From Paraescarpia echinospica (Eukaryota; Annelida; Polychaeta; Sabellida; Siboglinidae), in assembly GCA_020002185.1 (NCBI GenBank), contig CM034535.1, positions 63,512,253-63,576,252 on the forward strand: a DNA stretch of 64,000 bases, given 5' to 3'. Shown piece by piece: positions 22,781 to 34,367 of this stretch. Under the pieces are notes generated by a model. It did no database searches. It was not told the DNA's origin and saw only the letters and a program-made list of their open reading frames with translations. Numbering within the stretch: the stretch's first letter is position 1; each line of letters begins with the position of its first letter. The position numbers were made by a program, and so were the translations under genes.

Positions 22781-24390
22781 TTTGTATCATTTGAACCTGC
22801 AACAGTTGATGAAGTTAGGAAAATAATTATGTCCTCCCCAAATAAATCTTGTGCACTTGATCCATTTCCAACAATACTGCTAAAAGCATGTCTCGATACA
22901 CTAATTGGACCTATAACAAATATTATAAATGCATCACTTTGCTCTGGCTGTTTTCCTGATGATTTCAAATACGCCCATGTCACTCCACTTCTTAAGAAGT
23001 CATCTCTGCCTAAACAAGACCTAAACCTATTTATAACCTAAGCTTTATTTCCAAAATACCTGAAAAGGTTGTAGCAAGTCGTCTAAGGTCTCACATTAGC
23101 ACCAATGTCTTAACTAATGTGTCACAATCAGCATATAGACAGTTTCATTCAATAGATACTGCCCTCTTAAAGGTTCATAATGACATTAACTTGAATATTA
23201 ATAATGGTAAAGTGACTGCACTTACCTTACTAGATCTCTTTGCCGCTTCTGACACGATTGATCGCATCATTCTCATTGAACGCTTATTAAAGTGGTACGG
23301 CATATCTGGCACAGCTCTAAGCTGGTTTTCTTCATATCAAACTGATAGATACCAAACTATAAAGATTGGGAACTGCTTTTCAGCTGCACTGCCGGCTTTA
23401 TTTGGTGTTCCCCAGGGTTCTGTTCTTGGGTCTTTGCATTTTACTCTTTACAGTCACTGAGCTCTGTTATACAAAGACATAACTTGGATCATCCTCTTTA
23501 TGCTGATGATACTCAGATCTACATTTCAATGGCTACCCCGGATACAAATCGCTCCCTTAACCAACTTAGTGATTGCCTTCAAGATATCTTCCACTGGATG
23601 ACTGGCAGCAAGTTGAAATTAAATGCAAATAAAACTGAGTTGATCATTATTGGTACTCCAATGCAGCTCAGTAAACTGGATGGTGTTTTCCCTACGCGTA
23701 TTTTGAATCAGTATATCACGCCAGTAACCTCGGTGCGGAATTTAGGAGTGATCTTTGATAGTAACTTCAATTTCCGACAACACATATATCAAATATGTCG
23801 CTGTTGTTTTTATCATAATCATGATCTTCGTCGTATTCGCCGGTATATGTCATTTTCTGTTACTAAAAATATTGCAACAGCGCTTGTTAGCAGCAAACTT
23901 GACTATTGCAATTCCCTCCTTTATAATGTCGCTAGCAAGAATATCACAAAACTCCAGCGTGTCCAAAATTGTCTAGCAAGTGAAATTACAAGATCTCCTC
24001 GTTTTTGTCACTCTGTACAACTTTTGAAGTCTTTGCATTGGCTTCCTGTACGATATCGTATAATATTTAAGATATGTACCATTATATACCAGGCACTGTC
24101 CAGTAAGCAACCATCTTATTTGCATTCATTGCTTACTCCTGTAAGAAAACCTATCCAGCTTCGATCATCTAGTTCTGACCTATTTTTTGTTCCTAGAGTC
24201 AACATTAACATTGGAACTAGGATTTTTTCTGTGGCTGCACCAACTCTTTTGAATATGCTCCCTCTTAGTGTTAGATCAGTTGAAAATATTATAAAATTCC
24301 GTCGTCATTTAAAACTGATCTTTACAACCTTGCTTATCTACCGTAGCTCTCTAGCGCCTTGACCCATCTATTAACAACTGGAATACTGCT
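22781..24390 (+). mobile_element. L2-like non-LTR retrotransposon fragment, sense orientation
   Basis: RT and C-terminal region only: 5'-truncated (protein begins FEPATVDEVRKIIMSSPNKS at about 22788) and broken by shifts near 23040 and 23460. A (CA)(CGCA) microsatellite follows at 24417-24445. It lies in receptor intron 6. Confidence 0.75.
22829..24362 (+). pseudogene. Reverse transcriptase of the L2-like fragment
   Basis: Three frame-shifted pieces: 22829-23041 (ALDPFPTILLK, FKYAHVTPLLKKSSLPKQDL), 23042-23460 (SQSAYRQFHSIDTALLKVHN, LTLLDLFAASDTID, GVPQGSVLG) and 23484-24362 (HPLYADDTQIYISM, WMTGSKLKLNANKTELIII, VRNLGVIFDSN, LVSSKLDYCNSLLYNV, LKSLHWLPVRYRIIFKI). Motif A has AAS where AAF is usual, while the catalytic aspartates and the YADD box survive. 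Confidence 0.75.
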
Positions 24391-24496
24391 TATGGATTTT
24401 GAAAGAAATGGTAGCATACACACACGCACGCACGCACGCACGTACGAGCGTGCACGAGCTAGCTCGATTACAGTTACTTATAGTAAGCATATGTAA

Positions 24497-24772
24497 CGAA
24501 ATCCCGGGTTCGTTATTATCAGAGAACCGCAACACAATACTTGAGTGGGCCACGCCACACCGGAGTTTTGCAACAAGACGTTTAATCAACTACACTCTGG
24601 CTGTACGACCACACGTCGTTCTGACAGCCACACACTACAGCTCTCCCCGCCCATGCCGAGTTTCTAACAGTAGCAGCCATCTATGCTGCTACCCCACGGC
24701 ATTGCTAGCCTCCAACACCCTCCTGGTTTCGCCGAGCTGCACCTCATAACTGCAGTCTACTCCAAAGAAGAG
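24497..24772. other. Unclassified segment, possibly another LTR-like end
   Basis: It begins TGTAACGAAATCCCGGGTT, a TG-start reminiscent of LTRs, and is more GC-rich than its surroundings. I cannot pair it with another copy in the window, so it stays unclassified. Confidence 0.25.
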
Positions 24773-24932
24773 GTCCAAAATGTCAACTGGCCATGCCCAG
24801 TCTAATCTTAGCCGCAGCACCGGGTCTGTTAACACAATTCATTATGTAAGGTGCACCAGGCCGACCTTTTGCAGTCCAGCCACCCTCAAACTGATTAAAA
24901 TATAATTACAAAACTATGTGTTTCGTGACACA
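24773..24932 (-). repeat. 3' LTR-like repeat (minus-strand element)
   Basis: Diverged direct partner of 31907-32066; ends CGTGACACA on the plus strand. The left edge is uncertain by several bases. Confidence 0.6.
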
Positions 24933-24945
24933 GCCCCCTTCTAAC
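24933..24945 (-). other. Polypurine tract
   Basis: The minus strand reads AGAAGGGGGC directly before the 3' LTR start, where plus-strand DNA synthesis of an LTR retroelement is primed. Confidence 0.5.
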
Positions 24946-25104
24946 AGACTGAAACGTCCTCGTCAGTCGTCAATCTAACACTCAAATTATACAAAATCAC
25001 AATATAAAGTCTCAAATGTTCAATAATAATATAACTAACACAACCAACAGGTCACTGTGTGTCGCGCGGTAATCACCTTCGCTTCATCAACCCAGCCGCT
25101 TGGG

Positions 25105-27700
25105 TGTAGTCAGGGAACGTATGCAACAAAAAGGTGCCTGTGGGAATTAAGTTGTGAAAGCAAACCATCAGTGTAGCTGGCTAACGGGGACCCCAAAGAA
25201 CAAGAAAACACTTGTCGGCAGTCTCGAAATCTGTTCAGTCATTTTATGAATGACTAAAAATGCGTGAAAGACACTCCACATACATAGGATATATTTTAGT
25301 ATTTGTAAATATGACACTCCACATACATAGGATATATTTTAGTATTTGTAAATATGACACTCCACATACATAGGATATATTTTAGTATTTGTAAATATGA
25401 CACTCCACATACATAGGATATATTTTAGTATTTGTAAATATGACACTCCACATACATAGGATATATTTTAGTATTTGTAAATATGACACTCCACATACAT
25501 AGGATATATTTTAGTATTTGTAAATATGACACTCCACATACATAGGATATATTTTAGTATTTGTAAATATGACACTCCACATACATAGGATATATTTTAG
25601 TATTTGTAAATATGACACTCCACATACATAGGATATATTTTAGTATTTGTAAATATGACACTCCACATACATAGGATATATTTTAGTATTTGTAAATATG
25701 ACACTCCACATACATAGGATATATTTTAGTATTTGTAAATATGACACTCCACATACATAGGATATATTTTAGTATTTGTAAATATGACACTCCACATACA
25801 TAGGATATATTTTAGTATTTGTAAATATGACACTCCACATACATAGGATATATTTTAGTATTTGTAAATATGACACTCCACATACATAGGATATATTTTA
25901 GTATTTGTAAATATGACACTCCACATACATAGGATATATTTTAGTATTTGTAAATATGACACTCCACATACATAGGATATATTTTAGTATTTGTAAATAT
26001 GACACTCCACATACATAGGATATATTTTAGTATTTGTAAATATGACACTCCACATACATAGGATATATTTTAGTATTTGTAAATATGACACTCCACATAC
26101 ATAGGATATATTTTAGTATTTGTAAATATGACACTCCACATACATAGGATATATTTTAGTATTTGTAAATATGACACTCCACATACATAGGATATATTTT
26201 AGTATTTGTAAATATGACACTCCACATACATAGGATATATTTTAGTATTTGTAAATATGACACTCCACATACATAGGATATATTTTAGTATTTGTAAATA
26301 TGACACTCCACATACATAGGATATATTTTAGTATTTGTAAATATGACACTCCACATACATAGGATATATTTTAGTATTTGTAAATATGACACTCCACATA
26401 CATAGGATATATTATGACACTCCACATACATAGTATATATTTTAGTATTTGTAAATATGACACTCCACATACATAGGATATATTTTAGTATTTGTAAATA
26501 TGACACTCCACATACATAGGATATATTTTAGTATTTGTAAATATGACACTCCACATACATAGGATATATTTTAGTATTTGTAAATATGACACTCCACATA
26601 CATAAGATGTATTTTAATTTTTGTAAATATGACACTCCACATACATAGGATATATTTTAGTATTTGTAAATATGACACTCCACATACATAGGATATATTT
26701 TAGTATTTGTAAATATGACACTCCACATACATAAGATATATTTTAATTTTTGTAAATATGACACATTAATTTTTTTGGTGAAAAAGAGTAGATCAATGGG
26801 AGTAAAAATATATGGAACGTTTTTCACTAGGATCAGCTGTTGTCGTGGTAACAAACAAAATGGCTGCCGCATTAGGAAAATATAGCATACTTGGTCTCCT
26901 TCATTACCAAAGCAGATAAAATCACAAGTCTAGTCTATGTGTTATTCTGTAACTATAACCGCTAGTTTTACATATGTATAAGTAATATACTGTCTTAATA
27001 AAATAAAATTGTCAAATAACCTATGTTATTAATACCTTAATCACAAACCGATTATGCATATTATTACAAATAAACAACAATGGCATTTATTACTTGATAA
27101 AAGCATGGATTGTCCACGAATAAATGTGATTTCAAGGTATGCCGTTGTTATAAAAATAAACTTTCTTGGCAGGAAACACAAATCTGTTGGAATATAGGGG
27201 AAATTAATTTTCAGTAAATGTAACAACACACTGCCATTTAGGTGTAGGCCTAGCCTTTTCCCATAATGGCTCATGCTACGGTAACAATCAAACGAGTCAG
27301 TATCCACTCATCATGCGACATTGTTTCAGTTATTTTTTTAGAATGCAAACGTACCAAATCACCCCAGCTCCAACTTTGTCATTTAAACAAGAAATATGAA
27401 CATGAATTTAAATCTCTTTAAAAATAATAATAATAATGTCTACATGAAGCCGACCGTGTTCTCCGACTTTTCTATGTGCTGTAGATCACCCACATCATTA
27501 ACTTTAATAGTAACAACATCATATATGAGCGTCAAATACACACCTAATTCACCTAGATGAATAAAAGACGTGGTAAAGTAGTGTTGGTAAAGGTGTTGGT
27601 GTTTAACAGTGTGCACTTTGCATGGACGTGGAACGCATGTAGATGTTACTATACGATGGCTCAGCTGTATAGTGCTACGCGGAAAGGTGGCGAGACATGA
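25105..27700 (-). repeat. Left arm of giant diverged inverted repeat
   Basis: Read on the minus strand this matches 28450-29905 in order, with visible divergence. Anchors: TTGTTTGTTACCA (reverse of about 26845), GACTGCCGAC.AGTGTTTTCTTGTTC (reverse of about 25200), CGTGGACAA..TGC.T.TATCAAGTAAT (reverse of about 27110) and AACAAAGTTG.AGCTGGG (reverse of about 27370). The arm is longer than its partner chiefly because it contains the 43-bp array. Confidence 0.6.
25262..26766. repeat. 43-bp minisatellite, about 35 copies
   Basis: The unit begins GACACTCCACATACATAGGA and ends TTTGTAAATAT. Starts at 25270 and 25313 fix the 43-bp period, and almost all units are identical. One shortened unit occurs near 26410, and the last units (26600-26765) carry substitutions such as AAGATGTATTTTAAT. 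The homologous place in the right arm and in its duplicate (29715-29745, 30175-30205) holds only one unit, so the array expanded inside this arm. Confidence 0.9.
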
Positions 27701-28450
27701 AATATACTATTCCTTGTGTATCATCTGTCAAAGTAAAAGTAAAAATGTAAAGTAAAGGCAAGTTCTTATATAGCGCAGTATCCAGTCCTCAGGACTGCTC
27801 AAGGCGCTTTACACTTTACTCCCTGGCAGACGTGTTCTATCGATCACCATCTCGACTTCTCTGTGAAGCATTTATGACTTCCGAAGGTCTAAGAGGACAT
27901 TTTATAATTCACTCGCGAACAACAACGATATGGATATGGAGATTATCCAATAGCAAAAAAATTATTTGGTGACTTGATCAGTTAAGATCTTAATATTAAA
28001 ACCCTCTATTCTTTTAAACCCTATATATATATTTAAACAGACCAAGTAGGAATGTGCAAGAAGGCGAAGTGAATATGTGTGAAGTGACTGGCTGCTACGG
28101 AGTGTACGTTCCTTTACTGTTGCTCATGTCGACTTTGGAGAAATGCAACCTCCATGATAAAGATGTAAACTTGGAGACGATAGCCCCTACTTCAAATCTA
28201 GAGTTAACTAACTCACCCGATGAGCGCTCGGTGAATGAACTGCCTAGTACGGTTACTTGCATGTTCCTGCATCGATGGTGACCTGGTCATTTTCTGTGGC
28301 ATGTTGCAGAACCTCGATTAAATATTTTAACGGGTCACGTATAGACACGTTCCTTCTGTAGTACTCTTGCTCCATAAATTGCTCGTTATCCGATGAAATT
28401 CAAGACTTTCTCTTTCACACAAAAATCACCACACTGACCGAATCTACAAT
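27700..28450. other. Spacer of the giant inverted repeat, with SINE/CR1-type tail
   Basis: At 27765-27830 the phrase AGTTCTTATATAGCGCAGTA, with CAAGGCGCTTTACAC downstream, matches the type of 3' end seen in many marine-invertebrate SINEs and in the intron-2 element. The rest shows no gene; a 75-codon frame at 28054 has no recognisable feature. Confidence 0.4.
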
Positions 28451-29905
28451 AGAAGCAGTATTTCTCCACCTTTACACTGCTATGACACTACTAGCTGGGC
28501 TACATTCTTCATATAATTGTATGTGTAGGTGTTCTAAGTACAAACAAAATACATAATCTAACATCAGCGCCATTACCAACACCACATTATCAGGCCATTT
28601 GTTAATTTACGGGCTTTGAGGTATGTAATGTATAATTATGCCCTCTGTTGCTGTTAGGGTTAAGTGCAACGCACAAACCGTGGATCTCGGTGGTCGGAAG
28701 AGGCACTGAAATCCATTGCATGATTCCTTCTACCTGTTGTCTATGCCATGGGAAGTGAGAGTTTTCTCAGACGGAAATGGAAAACTTTCTCGTGGAATCT
28801 CAGTGTTCATGGCCTCGATCTACAAAACCCATATGAGCGCTGCATTAACTGTTGCTAAAATACTTGTTCTGATGATGGAGTAAGCTGCGGGAGCGCCTTT
28901 TCCATTCGTCTACATATCCAACTCACACAAAATAATGTTCATAATTATTGTATAAATAACAAAGTTGCAGCTGGGTTGACTCAGTATGTCTGCATTATTA
29001 AAAATGACCATCAAAACCACCAGCTGAAGGGTGAATGCTGTTTCGTTTGATTGCACGACGGGTGCTGTTACGGGAAGACACTGAAATTACTTAAAATGAG
29101 TTTCTGCCATATTCCAATAGGTTTGTGTATTTACAATCAATAATTCACTTGTATAATAATGACACACCTCTATATCACATGTATTTGTGGACAAAGTATG
29201 CCTCTATCAAGTAATATATTCGTTGTTCAATCTTAGGCGGCCATTTACAGGAAATATAATTTATTGGTTTTGGTTTAACATACCTCGGGTAATATAAATG
29301 TGAGGAAAGTCAGGTTTAGAATGTTGTGTTTGGTATTACGCTCTACATACAACTACAAAGAGATAGTTGTAATAAGTTGCACATTATTTTATCACTTAGG
29401 TATTTATAAAACAAATATAGATTTTTTCGACAATTTATTTTATTAAAAATAAAGCATATGATTTACGAATATTTAAAATACCCGGTTACAGTTACATAAC
29501 ACAATATAGTATAGATATGGTAGAGAAGGAATTTTGATATTATCTTATTTGGTAACGACAAGCTACTGTGTGTAAAGTATGGTATATATTCCCATTGTGG
29601 CAGCCATTTTTGTTTGTTACCATGAAAACAGGGCATTTGAGTAAAAAACGTTCCGTACATTCTTTACGCTTATTGATCTACTCTTTCTAAATGGCAAAGT
29701 AGATTTGTCATAATTACTCCAATTAAAATATATCTTATGCAGGTGGAGCGTTTCCCACGCATTTTAGTCACTGATAATAATGACTGAACACCTTCCCAGA
29801 CTGCCGACTTGTGTTTTCTTGTTCATTGGGGTCTCTTTTAGCCAACTATGCTGTTGAATTGCTTTCACCACTATATTCCCACGGGTTCACACAAGCTCCC
29901 TGACT
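28450..29905 (+). repeat. Right arm of giant diverged inverted repeat
   Basis: Plus-strand partner of 25105-27700; the outer end is at the phrase AGCTCCCTGACTAA (about 29895-29908), mirrored by GTAGTCAGGGAACGT on the left. Confidence 0.6.
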
Positions 29906-30482
29906 AACGGTTGCACACGTTGTCCTCGGCACGTGGTCCGCGTCGTTGCTCCCGACTAAATTGCCCGACTCACTGTCGGGTTCTCTCACTCTGGTGGTGA
30001 GTGGTTCGTTCACCTCCACAACCTACTGTGTGTAAAGTATGGTATATATTCCCATTGTGGCAGCCATTTTTGTTTGTTACCATGGCAACAGGGCATTTGA
30101 GTGAAAAACGTTCCGTACATTCTTTACTCTTATTGATCTACTCTTTCTAAATGGCAAAGTAGATTTGTCATAATTACTCCAATTAAAATATATCCTATGC
30201 AGGTGGAGCGTTTCCCACGCATTTTAGTCACTCATAATAATGACTGAACACCTTCCCAGACTGCCGACTTGTGTTTTCTTGTTCATTGGGGTCTCTTTTA
30301 GCCAACTATGCTGTTGATTTGCTTTCACCACTATATTCCCACGGGTTCACACAAGCTCCCTGACTAATGGTTGCACACGTTGTCCTCGGCACGTGGTCCG
30401 CGTCGGTGCTCCCGACTAAATTGCCCGACTCACTGTCGGGTTCTCTCACTCTGGTGGTGAGTGGTTCGTCCACCTCCACAAC
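29563..30482 (+). repeat. 460-bp tandem duplication
   Basis: Two head-to-tail copies, 29563-30022 and 30023-30482, begin CTACTGTGTGTAAAGTATGG and end CACCTCCACAAC. They are nearly identical and include the outer part of the inverted-repeat arm, so the duplication is much younger than the arms. Confidence 0.9.
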
Positions 30483-30489
30483 CGGTCCC

Positions 30490-31900
30490 TCCTGTGGAGG
30501 ACGGGGTTACGCCACACCACATCTCCTGGGCGTTGCATGCCGTCACCACCATTGCAGTCGCAGCACTGCCTCACCTGCGCTGCGCCTTCTCAAGGTTCGC
30601 CTCGGGCCTCCTGCCGAATGTCGTCCATGCTGTACCGTCTCAGGACACGAGCTGAATGACGACTTGCGCCGGCTGCCGTGACTGACCGTCTTCCTGTGAC
30701 ATGCTTCGTTCAAGCCATGTCGGCGACAACGTTTGCGGGACACACTCCGATACGTGTGTCGGTGACGTTCCCTCGAGACAATTCGTCGCAGTTTATGTGA
30801 GCGGTTGTTGTGACAGTCTCAAGACGAGGGTGTCCGCTTCCCCAGTGGTCACGTGACTGGTCGCGCATGGGATCGGTGAATGTCTTCTTTGCCCTGTCAG
30901 GAGTACGATGTTCGGTACTTCTCGACATCGCCAATCACCGCGATACGAGGCACCCCCCCCCCCCGTCTGTTGGCGACCTTTCTTCCTCCGTCTATTGTCA
31001 TTCTGTGGTGACACGTGTCCGTCACTGTGTTTCCCATCACCATGACTCGACAGACTCTTAGATCGGTGAGGGCATATGCCACCTGTTGCCTCGCCGATAT
31101 CATCGCTCGCGTCTGTAATGTCTTCTTTCACCTCCTCTTGGTTGACAGATAGCTCGTATCCGTCTGGTACTGCTTCGTCCCAAGGAGGGCGAGGCTGCGC
31201 CCAACACCCGTCTGTCATTGGGTCTCGGCACCGTCTCGGTTGATACCTGTTCACCACTCGTGGTCCACTACAGAGGCTAGGCACCCACCTCTCAATGTCA
31301 CTTCGCAACACCGGGTCGTTCCCCTGCGAAGTCCCCACACTTCGCACTGTGGTCTGCCGTACGACTTGAACCGGTCTGCGAGGAGTCGATGATGCATCGA
31401 ACCAAGTTTTCAACGTCCCCCTGTTATTGCTTTCGGAGATGTCCGCCCTAGCATGACGCACTCGTAATGGTTTCCCATGTCGAGCTCAGCTGCCTCTGCA
31501 GCTTGTCTTTTACTGCTAGAATGTACACGTATTCTTCTTGCACAAATCGAGTTCATTTCCGCCCGATGAACTTACTTCCAATGGCGTGTTCCCCCACACA
31601 CCCGACGCACGATCCGGTGCGCACCATGAGAAGTAGGCTGTTGGACTAGATGCCCGTCTGCTCTATGGATGTCGCCCGTTGACGCCGGTCGCTCCATCGC
31701 AGAAATAAGTGTTTCCTACTTACCGGACAACTGTTCCGTGATTTCACTCCGTTGTTTCCTCTGCTCTACTCTCATGTCTTCCATGGCTTCTATCTCATCT
31801 AGCCTTCGTAGTAGGGCCATATTGGTCCCTCTTTTGACGACGCAGCCGTATCTGTGGTGGCCTGCGCCAGTGTCGGTGCCATATATTCCACCGCTTCTGA
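30490..31900 (-). pseudogene. Internal (gag-like) region of the LTR element
   Basis: GC-rich remnant downstream of the 5' LTR on the minus strand. One stretch near 31810-31730 reads MALLRRLDEIEAMEDMRVEQ then QRSEITEQLSG, and a 222-codon frame (31461-30793) is rich in Arg, Ser and Asp. No zinc knuckle, protease, RT or integrase could be recognised. A C13 homopolymer lies at about 30953-30965. Calling it gag rests on position only. Confidence 0.35.
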
Positions 31901-31905
31901 CACCA
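31888..31905 (-). other. tRNA-Leu primer-binding site
   Basis: The minus strand reads TGGTGTCAGAAGCGG one base after the 5' LTR end. The first 12 bases are complementary to the 3' end of animal tRNA-Leu(CAG) (...CTTCTGACACCA), the primer used by a subset of LTR retrotransposons. Confidence 0.55.
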
Positions 31906-31906
31906 A

Positions 31907-32066
31907 TGTTACGAAGTCAAATGGCCACGTCGAGTCTAATCTTAGTCGCCGCACCTGTCCTGTTGCATAACAACTCGTTATGTGAGGTGCACTACGTTGA
32001 CCTATTGCAGTCCAGCCATTGTCAAGCTAATGGAAATCTAATTACAAAACTACGTTTCGTAACACA
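31907..32066 (-). repeat. 5' LTR-like repeat (minus-strand element)
   Basis: 160 bp, bounded TGTTACGAAG...TTTCGTAACACA, with short inverted ends (TGTTACGAA/TTCGTAACA); direct partner of 24773-24932. Confidence 0.6.
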
Positions 32067-32091
32067 TACATACACTTATAAAACAGCGTAA

Positions 32092-32398
32092 AGCTAGGAT
32101 TCCATATGTACGGAAACGCGTACGGAAACGCGTACGGAAACGCGTACGGAAAAGCATGCCGAATGGGGAATTCCTCTGTAGTGGCATAACGACTGGCAAT
32201 GTCCTATCCGATTCGTGTGCGGATACGATTCGAATCGCTACACGGAGAGATTCAGTTTGCCGCAATTGCATCCGCACGACAATATTCATCCGCACGATAA
32301 TATTCATCCGCCTATCTACATTTTGAACTACTTATGTTACTTTCCACCCGACGCTACATTAATTTTTTTGCCGCATCCGCACACATGCAATCCTAGCT
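32092..32398. mobile_element. Harbinger-like MITE, 307 bp
   Basis: The ends are inverted: AGCTAGGATTCCATATGTACGG on the left and the reverse complement AGCTAGGATTGCATGTGTGCGG on the right, flanked by TAA on both sides (32089-32091, 32399-32401). A 3-bp TWA target duplication with short inverted ends and no coding capacity fits the PIF/Harbinger class. Next to the left end is a 12-bp tandem (ACGGAAACGCGT, about four copies), and near 32265-32315 an 18-bp tandem (CATCCGCACGATAATATT). Confidence 0.65.
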
Positions 32399-32521
32399 TA
32401 AATTGAGGTCTTTTCCGATGTTAAATACAATGTGTTTTTGAACACGTTATAATTTTTTACGACGTTTTACATTATATGTTCATAACAAATCTAAACCGCG
32501 CCGTGTGTGCGCTCGCCGGCG

Positions 32522-32674
32522 CGTGCGTGAGTATGTGTGTGTGTGTGTGCGTGTGAGTATGTGTGCGTGCGTGTGTGTATGAGTGTGAGTATGTGTGCGT
32601 GCGTGTGTGTATGAGTGTTAGTGTGTGTGCGTGCGTGCGTGCGCGTGTGTGCGTGCGTGTGTGTGAGTGTGTGA

Positions 32675-32707
<33 letters not shown>

Positions 32708-32715
32708 TGCGTGCG
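32522..32715. repeat. GT/GC-rich microsatellite
   Basis: Interrupted GTGTGC/GTGAGT repeat. It immediately precedes the transmembrane exon and produces spurious His/Thr- or Cys/Val-rich frames. Confidence 0.85.
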
Positions 32716-32814
32716 TGTGCGAGCAAGCGCACGTGTGAGTGTGCCACAAGAATGTGTGTCTTACGAAACGTGCATGTCTAGTCAGAGACAAACAACTGTT
32801 AGCAATAATTTCAG

Positions 32815-32917
32815 AGCCAAAAACGTACACTCCGTATGTCATTGGAGGCGGCGTCGGTGGCGTTGCGGTGCTCATCATTATCTTGATCATCACGCTGGTC
32901 GTCTGTAGCCGCAGGAG
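32815..32917 (+). CDS. Receptor gene exon: transmembrane helix
   Basis: Acceptor AGCAATAATTTCAG ends at 32814; donor GGAG|GTGCTG follows 32917; 103 bp, phase 1 in and phase 2 out. It reads PKTYTPYVIGGGVGGVAVLI then IILIITLVVCSRRR. A 22-residue hydrophobic stretch with a glycine-rich G-x3-G face is followed at once by Cys-Ser-Arg-Arg-Arg, the classic stop-transfer of a type I membrane protein. It joins the EGF exon in frame (C + AG = Gln). Exons in the 10.5-kb gap cannot be excluded, but none was recognised. Confidence 0.8.
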
Positions 32918-33385
32918 GTGCTGTGTTTCTCCTACTCTTGTGAACACTAATATGACAAACCCATTTAGTAGGTAGAAATATGAAACACCACCAGTATACC
33001 TGCTGCTATTTGGAATTATCCTGTATGAGAACATTTGTGTCTAGGAAGACAAAATAGATATGCTACGTTAAAGTCATAACAATATACAGACTTGTCTATT
33101 CAACTTTACAGTGAAATGTAATGGTGGTCAAATAAGATTGAAACACGCAGACATTTACGTGTTCTTTAAATCACTCATTCATTATTTAATACGTGCATTT
33201 GATATGCCATTTATTATGTATTCTTGTTGCATAGCATGTAAACTTAAAGATTATATATCTATGGGCCTTCTGTGATATTGGCAATTTGAACCACTTTTAT
33301 TTTGATCGTTAGAGGCAAAATAATCCAAAATTATGTGCACACAAGAAACGTTGATGGACCAACTGTCACCTTATGGCCATTGTAG

Positions 33386-33522
33386 AAGACACGCGAAAGA
33401 CGAGCACGATCCACAAGCTGGGCAGCGCCGTGTCAGTGTAGACAACCCCGCCACAGTCTCGACGCCGCGGACCAACACCCGATCCTCGGCTATATACGAC
33501 GAGATTCCTGCTGAGCGAAAAG
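33386..33522 (+). CDS. Receptor gene exon: proximal cytoplasmic tail
   Basis: Acceptor GGCCATTGTAG ends at 33385 (alternative three bases later, TAGAAG); donor AAAAG|GTTACT follows 33522; 137 bp, phase 2 in and phase 1 out. After a basic start it reads HAKDEHDPQAGQRRVSVDNP then SSAIYDEIPAERK. Y-D-E-I resembles the Y-E-E-I optimum for Src-family SH2 domains, and RRVSV is a possible basophilic-kinase site. If the donor is not used, a TAG follows two codons later, so a short-tailed isoform is possible. Confidence 0.65.
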
Positions 33523-33659
33523 GTTACTAGTTCAACTCATAACAAACAATTTAAGCGATAGTGATTTTGACTGCTAGACTGATATTTGGCAGGCAGGGGA
33601 GACACGATTATTTGAGGATTGTAATGTTTATCCTGCACGCGAACTATACACAGCCTGCG

Positions 33660-33832
<173 letters not shown>

Positions 33833-33958
33833 ATGTTTAAGTTATTTAATTTTGAACATATCTGCATTGCTTTATGACACAATTGCGATTGACCGTGTCT
33901 GGCTAAAGTATGAAATATTGTTGGTGCCTTTTATGCTCAGCTGTGTGTTTGCTTTCAG

Positions 33959-33992
33959 ACTCCGTGATATCTCAAATGAAACACAGCAACAG
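33959..33992 (+). CDS. Receptor gene micro-exon, 34 nt
   Basis: Acceptor GTGTGTTTGCTTTCAG ends at 33958; donor AACAG|GTATGT follows 33992; phase 1 in, phase 2 out. It contributes SVISQMKHSN. It is inferred because it is the only strongly bounded segment whose phases convert the preceding exon (phase 1 out) to the last exon (phase 2 in); the other two frames contain stops or break the chain. Confidence 0.6.
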
Positions 33993-34367
33993 GTATGTTG
34001 GTAGACTACAACTCTTCTGAGTAGCGTAAGGTGTTGATCAGTGATAACATAATCCATAATACATATTTATTTTGACATATATTGCAAAAACGCTTAATGT
34101 GCTCAGTACAATCCGACAACGCAATATATAGTTAACGCTCAAAGGAACTGCCAGTTTCGACAATCACTAACCACAACATATCGAAGAAATTACAAAAATA
34201 CTTATAATTATGTTTTTCATTTTCTACAGGGGCTACGCCAATGAAAATTGTACTTGCACATAGTAATATTATTAAATCGATGATTGCCAAAACCACAATT
34301 AACACGAAAGCGTGTGTTTAGATAATTAATAAAGCTGCTCGCTTTTTAAATTGCTGTATGTTTACAG

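Larger units (their letters stand above)
24773..32066 (-). mobile_element. LTR-bounded block with nested giant inverted repeat
   Basis: Two direct repeats of about 160 bp (24773-24932 and 31907-32066) share long phrases such as AGTCTAATCTTAG, TTGCAGTCCAGCCA and AATTACAAAACTA, and end in GTAACACA or GTGACACA. Read on the minus strand they start TGTGT and behave as LTRs. A primer-binding-site-like sequence lies just inside the right one and a polypurine tract just inside the left one. No reverse transcriptase, integrase or protease is visible between them, so the block is non-autonomous or gutted. The LTRs are clearly diverged, so the insertion is old. Confidence 0.6.

Noticed and set aside
24399..24749. 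116-codon frame beginning THARTHART
   Set aside because: Starts in a CGCA microsatellite and has no conserved pattern.
25262..26766. CRISPR-like array of regular repeats
   Set aside because: The 43-bp units are contiguous with no unique spacers, and the DNA is eukaryotic.
26285..26872. Frames of the MWSVIFTNTKIYTMYVEC type
   Set aside because: Translation of the 43-bp minisatellite.
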